NCBI GenBank assembly: GCA_021823305.1
Contig: JAKAOE010000033.1
Coordinates: 1 to 10,164 of the forward strand
DNA from: Acidobacteriota bacterium
GTDB lineage: Bacteria > Acidobacteriota > Terriglobia > Terriglobales > SCQP01
Direction: 5' to 3'
DNA: 10,164 nucleotides
The notes beneath the pieces were generated by a model that ran no database searches, had not been told where the DNA came from, and worked only from the letters and a program-made list of their open reading frames with translations. Every line of letters begins with the position of its first letter. Position 1 is the first letter of the stretch. Position numbers and translations under genes: made by a program. Below are positions 6,097-10,164 of the stretch, one piece after another.

Positions 6097-8259
6097 CTAA
6101 AACCGCAGCAGCTCCGCCATGGCGCGATGCAGATCCTCGGCCTGGGGCAGGATTACGTCCTCCAGCGCCGGCTGGTAGGCGCAAAACACGTCTTTGGCCG
6201 CCACCCTCCGCACCGGCGCGTCCAGCTCCTCAAACAACTCGTCCGCGATCCGCGCCGCGATCTCCGCTCCATAGCCGAAGCTGAGCACGTCTTCGTAGGC
6301 CACCAGCGCTCGCGACGTCTTGCGCACCGATGTGGCCACGGCGTCCCAGTCGTACGGCGCCAAGCTGCGCAGATCAATCACTTCCACCTGCACGCCGCTC
6401 TCGTGCGCCAACTTCTCGGCCGCTTGCAGCGCCCGTGGCACCACCGCGCCGTAGGTCACCACAGTCAAATCGCTCCCCGGCCGGGCAACCCGCGCCTTGC
6501 CGAACGGAATGCAGTAGTCCGGCCCCGGATGCGGTCCCCGATTGAAGGGCTCGCGGTAGAGCCGCTTGTGCTCCAGAAACAGCACCGGGTCCTCGCCGCG
6601 CAGCGCCGTGCGCAACAGCCCGCACGCATCCACCGCGGTCGAGGGCATCGCCACCCGCAGTCCGGGAATATGCGTAAAGATCGATTCCCCGCACTGGCTG
6701 TGGTAGATCGCTCCGCCCGTCAGGTACCCGCCGATCGCCACCCGCAGCACAACCGGCGCCGCGAACGTGTTGTTCGAGCGCCAGCGCATTACGGCCAGTT
6801 CGTTGCGAAGCTGCATCATGGCCGGCCAGATGTAATCGAAGAACTGCACCTCGGGTACCGGCTTGAGCCCGCGGGTGGCCTGGCCGATCGCCCGTCCGAC
6901 GATGGAGGCCTCCGCCAGCGGCGAATTGTAGACCCGCTCCGCCCCGAAGCGGCGCTGCAACCCGGCCGTGACCTTGAACACGCCGCCCTTGCCCTTGACC
7001 TTGGCCAGATTCTCTTCCCGGGTGCAGTCCGCCACGTCCTCGCCGAACACCAGAATGCGCGGGTCGCGTGCCATCTCCTCCGCCAAGCAGACGTTGATGA
7101 GATCCACCATGGTCTGCGGCTTGCCATCTCCCGCCACCGGCTGGCTCGCGAACGCCGCCGACGTGATGTCCACGTCCGGCGAGTACACGAACTGGTAGAT
7201 CGAGTCGGCCTGCGGGATGGCCGCGGCCAGTGCCGCATCGCTGGCCGCCGCGACCTCCGCCTCGACGTCCGTTTCCAGAGCGTCCAGCTCATGCTCGCTC
7301 GCGATCCCGCCTTGCAGCAAGCGCTCGCGCAGCCTGCGGATCGGGTCCTGCCGGGCTTCCTCTTCCCGCTCTTCTTCCGGACGGTAGAGCCGCTCGTCGT
7401 CGGAAAGCGAATGCGAATACGGTCGTACCACCCGCGCCTGAACCAGCGCCGGTCCGTGCCCGCCCCGGCAGTGCCGCAGCGCCCGCCCCATGGCGGCATG
7501 GCTTTCGACCAGGTCACAACCGTCGCAGGCGATGACCTCCAGGTTGGGGAACCGCTCCACCAGGCTGGCGACGCTGACGCCCGCGCCTTGCACCTCCGCC
7601 GGCACGGAAATGGCGTAGCCGTTGTCTTCGATCAGGAACACCACCGGCAGCTTCTCCCGGCACGCGCCGTTGAGTGCCTCCCAGAATTCGCCTTCGCTCG
7701 TCGCACCCTCCCCCGAACTCACCAGTACGACCTCGTCGGGGCGATGCATAACCGGCTGCGGGTGCGGGTGCTCCTGCAGCCAGGCCTCCACCTCCGGGTG
7801 GCGCTGCAGGTGGCGGCCCGCCTCCGCACAACCTAGGGCTTGCAGGTATTGGGTTCCGGTCGGACTGGAACTGCTGACGATGTTGTACTTGGCATGTCCC
7901 CAGTGCGAGGGCATCTGCCGCCCGCCCGACGCCGGATCCTCGGCTGCCCCAACCGCCTCCAGCAGCATCTCGGTTGGCGTCACCCCCAGCCGCAGGCAGA
8001 GTGCCCGGTCGCGGTAGTACGGGTACACCCAGTCGTAGCCGGGGCGCAGCAGGTCGCCCGCCGCCGCGGTGATCGCTTCATGGCCGGCGCCGCTGATCTG
8101 AAAAAAGATCTTTTGCTGGCGCTTCAGCAGAATTTCGCGATCATCCAGGCGCCGCGAGAGCACCATCACCCGGTAGAGTTCGAGCATGCGGCCCGGCGTC
8201 AGCTCGCCGGCTTCCGCGGCGCTCGCTGCAGGTTGCACCTTGAGAGCCATCCAAGCCAT
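6097..8259 (-). CDS. Fused alpha/beta E1 of a branched-chain-type 2-oxoacid dehydrogenase complex
   Basis: This single chain of about 720 residues joins both E1 subunits, which many bacteria encode separately. It should decarboxylate a 2-oxoacid with thiamine diphosphate and pass the acyl group to an E2 lipoyl domain in the cytosol. The alpha part (about 20-345) has the diphosphate motif [15 protein letters not shown] ending in [10 protein letters not shown] (183-220), with GEG and DN in place of the common GDG and NN. It also has the serine-containing loop [16 protein letters not shown]. The beta part (about 383-720) has [33 protein letters not shown] (Glu450), FFDYIWPA and IYHSQCGE (His520). 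Substrate (branched-chain keto acids versus pyruvate) is not proven. The start is at 8259 or, equally plausibly, ATG 8250. No E2 or E3 gene is in view. The gene lies 52 bp after a regulator gene on the same strand. Confidence 0.93.
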   Translation of the reverse strand: MAWMALKVQPAASAAEAGELTPGRMLELYRVMVLSRRLDDREILLKRQQKIFFQISGAGHEAITAAAGDLLRPGYDWVYPYYRDRALCLRLGVTPTEMLLEAVGAAEDPASGGRQMPSHWGHAKYNIVSSSSPTGTQYLQALGCAEAGRHLQRHPEVEAWLQEHPHPQPVMHRPDEVVLVSSGEGATSEGEFWEALNGACREKLPVVFLIEDNGYAISVPAEVQGAGVSVASLVERFPNLEVIACDGCDLVESHAAMGRALRHCRGGHGPALVQARVVRPYSHSLSDDERLYRPEEEREEEARQDPIRRLRERLLQGGIASEHELDALETDVEAEVAAASDAALAAAIPQADSIYQFVYSPDVDITSAAFASQPVAGDGKPQTMVDLINVCLAEEMARDPRILVFGEDVADCTREENLAKVKGKGGVFKVTAGLQRRFGAERVYNSPLAEASIVGRAIGQATRGLKPVPEVQFFDYIWPAMMQLRNELAVMRWRSNNTFAAPVVLRVAIGGYLTGGAIYHSQCGESIFTHIPGLRVAMPSTAVDACGLLRTALRGEDPVLFLEHKRLYREPFNRGPHPGPDYCIPFGKARVARPGSDLTVVTYGAVVPRALQAAEKLAHESGVQVEVIDLRSLAPYDWDAVATSVRKTSRALVAYEDVLSFGYGAEIAARIADELFEELDAPVRRVAAKDVFCAYQPALEDVILPQAEDLHRAMAELLRF

Positions 8260-8287
8260 TATTGAAGCCGCGCTCGCACCCCGTCAA
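8258..8287 (-). promoter_or_regulatory. Putative promoter of the fused E1 gene
   Basis: On the minus strand TTGACG (8287-8282), an 18-base spacer and AATAAT (8263-8258) form a good -35/-10 pair. The -10 overlaps the first ATG (8259). The next in-frame ATG (8250) begins seven bases after it, where transcription should start. This favours ATG 8250 as a leaderless start and suggests the E1 gene need not rely on read-through from the regulator. Confidence 0.5.
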
Positions 8288-8305
8288 CAGACCGAGCGGT
8301 AGGAC

Positions 8306-8321
8306 CCGGCTTTACAGCCGG
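8306..8321 (-). terminator. Hairpin at the end of the response regulator gene
   Basis: CCGGCT and AGCCGG form a perfect 6-bp stem with a 4-base loop, and three loop bases belong to the regulator's TAA stop (8314-8312). No U-tract follows on the minus strand. It may be a weak terminator or a 3'-end stabiliser between the regulator and E1 genes. Confidence 0.35.
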
Positions 8322-9085
8322 AAGCGCTCCCGAAGTTGCCGGCTCTGGTTCCGGCTCACCGGAATTTCGCTCCGTTTCCGGTCGTCCATCCGCAACTGGT
8401 AGCTGCTGTTGAACCACGGCGCCACTTCCTGGACATGATCCAAATTCACCAGGTAGGCGCGGTGGGCGCGCCAGAAAACTTGTGCGTCCAGGCGCGCTTG
8501 CAGGTCTTCGATGGTGCGGTAGTTGGCTTGGCCCTCGAACTGGCGCGTGGCCACCAGTACCACGCCGTTATCCACCTTGGCATAGACGATGTCCTGCGGA
8601 TCCAGCAGGTACTGCCTGCCGTTGGCGCGCACCGGCACCTTGACCGCGCCGCCGCCCCGCCGGTTGTCCAGCATCTGCAACACACGGTCGATCTTGCCCG
8701 CCACGGAATCGCCGGCCTGCAAATGCCGTTTGACCTTGTCCACCGTCTTAGCCAGTCGTTGCTGGTCAAACGGTTTGAGCAGGTAGTCCACCGCGCTCAC
8801 TTCAAACGCCTGCAGCGCGTAGTGGTCGTAGGCGGTGGCGAACACCAGGTACGGTATCGGCACGTGCTTCTGCTCCAGCATCTTGACCGCGCCGAATCCG
8901 TCCAGGCCCGGCATCTGAGCGTCCAAAAACAGCAAGTCCGGCTGGTGTTGCCGCACCAATTTCACCGCTTCCAGGCCATTCTGCCCCTCCGCGACGACGT
9001 TAATCTCCGGAAACGACTTGAGCAGGTATCCGAGCTCGTCACGCGCCAGCTTCTCGTCGTCCACGATGATCGCTGTGATCGGCAT
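8312..9085 (-). CDS. LytTR-type (AlgR/LytR) response regulator
   Basis: The 257-residue protein is a two-domain transcription regulator. The receiver domain (about 3-120) has all the usual residues: acidic pair D9/D10, phosphoacceptor D55 in DLLFLDAQMPGLDGF, T84 in FATAYD, and K104 in DYLLKPFD. After a linker of about 30 residues comes a LytTR DNA-binding domain (about 150-257) with QYLLDPQDIVYAKVDNG, FWRAHRAYLVNLDHV and a C-terminal SRNQSRQLRERFRL. It should be phosphorylated by a sensor kinase and bind direct-repeat DNA sites. No kinase gene is in view, so its partner lies elsewhere or outside the window. ATG at 9085 has no Shine-Dalgarno and a TATACT eleven bases upstream. Its gene is divergent from glgB and precedes the E1 gene on the same strand; regulation of either is possible but not shown. 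Confidence 0.95.
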   Translation of the reverse strand: MPITAIIVDDEKLARDELGYLLKSFPEINVVAEGQNGLEAVKLVRQHQPDLLFLDAQMPGLDGFGAVKMLEQKHVPIPYLVFATAYDHYALQAFEVSAVDYLLKPFDQQRLAKTVDKVKRHLQAGDSVAGKIDRVLQMLDNRRGGGAVKVPVRANGRQYLLDPQDIVYAKVDNGVVLVATRQFEGQANYRTIEDLQARLDAQVFWRAHRAYLVNLDHVQEVAPWFNSSYQLRMDDRKRSEIPVSRNQSRQLRERFRL

Positions 9086-9096
9086 AGGTTGAGTTC

Positions 9097-9102
9097 AGTA
9101 TA
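9097..9102 (-). promoter_or_regulatory. -10 element of the response regulator gene
   Basis: TATACT on the minus strand ends 11 bases before the ATG, predicting a leader of only about 5 nt with no Shine-Dalgarno. TGGC directly precedes it, close to an extended -10. A convincing -35 is not seen. Confidence 0.45.
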
Positions 9103-9109
9103 GCCATTG

Positions 9110-9132
9110 CAAGGCAACTCGGAGACGCCTTG
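9110..9132. repeat. Inverted repeat in the regulator/glgB divergent spacer
   Basis: CAAGGC (9110-9115) and GCCTTG (9127-9132) are perfect inverted copies separated by 11 bases. They cover the expected -35 region of the regulator gene, so they could be an operator. No direct evidence identifies the binding protein. Confidence 0.35.
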
Positions 9133-9183
9133 GGCGCCGGCGGGCGTCCGCGCCACCCGCCCGCAGTCGCGCGGCGACGGTGC

Positions 9184-9189
9184 TATGGT
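9184..9189 (+). promoter_or_regulatory. Possible -10 element for glgB
   Basis: TATGGT lies nine bases before ATG at 9199, and no good Shine-Dalgarno is present (only a weak GGTGG at 9187-9191). No clear -35 sits at normal spacing, so this is a weak call made mainly by analogy with the other starts here. Confidence 0.25.
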
Positions 9190-9198
9190 GGCTTTGAG

Positions 9199-10164
9199 AT
9201 GCCTCGCAAACCTACGGCTTTCTCCTCGTCCCGCAAAACGCCGCGTCGTCACGTGCCGCCGCCTCCGCCGTCTTCAGTGCTCAGCGATGCCGACCTCCAT
9301 TGGTTCCAGGAGGGCCGCCATGTTCGCCTCTATCGCAAGCTCGGCGCCCACTATCAGCCTGCGGAGGACGGCCGCCCCGCCGGCGTTCATGTTGCCGTGT
9401 GGGCTCCGGATGCCGAGCGGGTCTCGGTGATCGGCGATTTCAATGACTGGAATCCGGAGGCGTTTCCGCTTCAACCTCGCGCCAGTTCCGGCATTTGGGA
9501 AGGCTTCGTCCCCGGATTGGGCGTTGGCCATTTGTACAAGTTCGCCCTGCGTCCCCGCCAGGCATCCGGCTCTTCGGCCTGGATCAAGAAGTCCGACCCG
9601 TTTGCCTTCGCCACCGAAGTTCCACCAAGCACCGCTTCGGTCGTCGCCTCACTCGACTACGCCTGGGGCGACGCCGACTGGATGGCCAGCCGCGAGCGCG
9701 CCAACGCGGCCGTCGCGCCCATTTCCGTCTACGAACTCCATCTCGGTTCCTGGATGCGCGTGCCCGAAGAGGGTGATCGCTTTTTGAACTATCGCGAGGT
9801 CGCGCCACGACTCATCGCCCACCTGCGCCGTACCGGGTTCACCCACGTCGAGTTCCTGCCGGTCATGGAGCACCCGTTCTATGGCTCCTGGGGATATCAG
9901 GTCACCGGCTATTTCGCCCCCACCAGCCGCTACGGCACCCCCCAGGATCTCATGTTCCTGATTGACCAGTTGCACCAGCACGGCTTTGCCGTGATTCTCG
10001 ATTGGGTTCCGTCCCATTTCCCCGATGATCCGCACGGTCTGGCCAACTTTGACGGCACCCACCTCTACGAGCATGCCGACGCCCGCCAGGGGTTCCATCC
10101 CGACTGGCACTCCTGCATCTTCAACTACGGCCGGCATGAGGTTCGCAGCTTCCTGCTGAAGATC
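9199..10164 (+). CDS. glgB: 1,4-alpha-glucan branching enzyme, N-terminal part (cut by window end)
   Basis: These 322 codons run in frame to the window end and are about half of a typical branching enzyme. GlgB makes alpha-1,6 branches in glycogen. A basic, Pro-rich leader (about 1-35) precedes a CBM48 sandwich (about 41-140) with GVHVAVWAPDAERVSVIGDFNDWN. The GH13 barrel then begins at ISVYELHLGSWMR (176-188), followed by FLPVMEHPFYGSWGYQVTGYFAPTSRYG and conserved region I DWVPSHFPDD (268-277). The visible part ends in FNYGRHEVRSFLLKI, just before the regions carrying the catalytic Asp and Glu, which are outside the window. Only one CBM48 is visible, so it lacks the extra N-terminal module of enterobacterial GlgB. 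ATG 9199 is chosen as the only suitable start before the CBM48. It is divergent from the response regulator gene. Confidence 0.96.
   Translation, partial: MPRKPTAFSSSRKTPRRHVPPPPPSSVLSDADLHWFQEGRHVRLYRKLGAHYQPAEDGRPAGVHVAVWAPDAERVSVIGDFNDWNPEAFPLQPRASSGIWEGFVPGLGVGHLYKFALRPRQASGSSAWIKKSDPFAFATEVPPSTASVVASLDYAWGDADWMASRERANAAVAPISVYELHLGSWMRVPEEGDRFLNYREVAPRLIAHLRRTGFTHVEFLPVMEHPFYGSWGYQVTGYFAPTSRYGTPQDLMFLIDQLHQHGFAVILDWVPSHFPDDPHGLANFDGTHLYEHADARQGFHPDWHSCIFNYGRHEVRSFLLKI

Noticed and set aside
6127..7836. A 569-codon plus-strand open frame opposite the E1 gene
   Set aside because: It is the antisense of a confidently identified enzyme. Its product is Arg/His-rich and unlike any protein; such frames are expected in high-GC DNA.
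9085..9098. Two LytTR-site-like nonamers (TAGGTTGAG, TGAGTTCAG) by the regulator start
   Set aside because: Each misses one consensus position and they overlap, starting 5 bp apart instead of being separated by the usual 10-13 bp, so they are not a credible LytTR site pair.
1..10164. CRISPR arrays, tRNA or rRNA genes, insertion sequences, attachment sites
   Set aside because: I looked for regularly spaced repeats, cloverleaf-like segments, transposase motifs and terminal inverted repeats and saw none.

Overview
The window is high-GC bacterial chromosomal DNA with dense, mostly intact genes and strongly G/C-ending codons. The gene content fits an Acidobacteriota genome: a TIG/NHL beta-propeller gene coupled to cinA, a single-chain fused alpha/beta 2-oxoacid dehydrogenase E1, an MntH-type Nramp transporter, an AlgR/LytR-type regulator and glgB. 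That assignment is inferred from gene content and protein resemblance; no rRNA or other phylogenetic marker is present.

Region 1 (1-2203, minus strand) is a block of four genes I do not recognise, read right to left. They are a 90-residue cytosolic-looking protein (1931-2203), a secreted beta-rich protein of about 400 residues (537-1739), a 107-residue helical protein (206-529), and a coiled-coil-like protein running off the left edge (1-209). The last three are packed as an operon with a 7-nt gap and then a GTGA stop/start overlap. Each gene has a Shine-Dalgarno-like sequence. A 191-bp leader with two perfect hairpins separates the 90-residue gene from the rest. A phage-derived or accessory origin is possible but not demonstrated. 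This is the least ordinary part of the window.

Region 2 (2204-6086, plus strand) starts with a 298-bp divergent spacer. A TIG-plus-NHL beta-propeller gene (2502-3557) follows and overlaps full-length cinA (3557-4795) by one base (TGATG). An Nramp metal transporter (4821-6086) comes next. It begins with GTG and has a -10-like TAGACT just upstream, an arrangement expected of a leaderless mRNA.

Region 3 (6097-9085, minus strand) is transcribed towards region 2 and meets it with only 10 bp between stop codons. It holds a LytTR response regulator (8312-9085), then the fused E1 alpha/beta gene (6097-8259) with its own promoter-like sequence. No E2 or E3 subunit and no histidine kinase are present.

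Region 4 (9199-10164, plus strand) is the first 322 codons of glgB, divergent from the regulator across a 113-bp spacer.

The core genes are ordinary. The unusual points are the unrecognised left block, and the contrast between SD-led genes there and SD-less genes with -10-like elements 5-16 nt before the start elsewhere.
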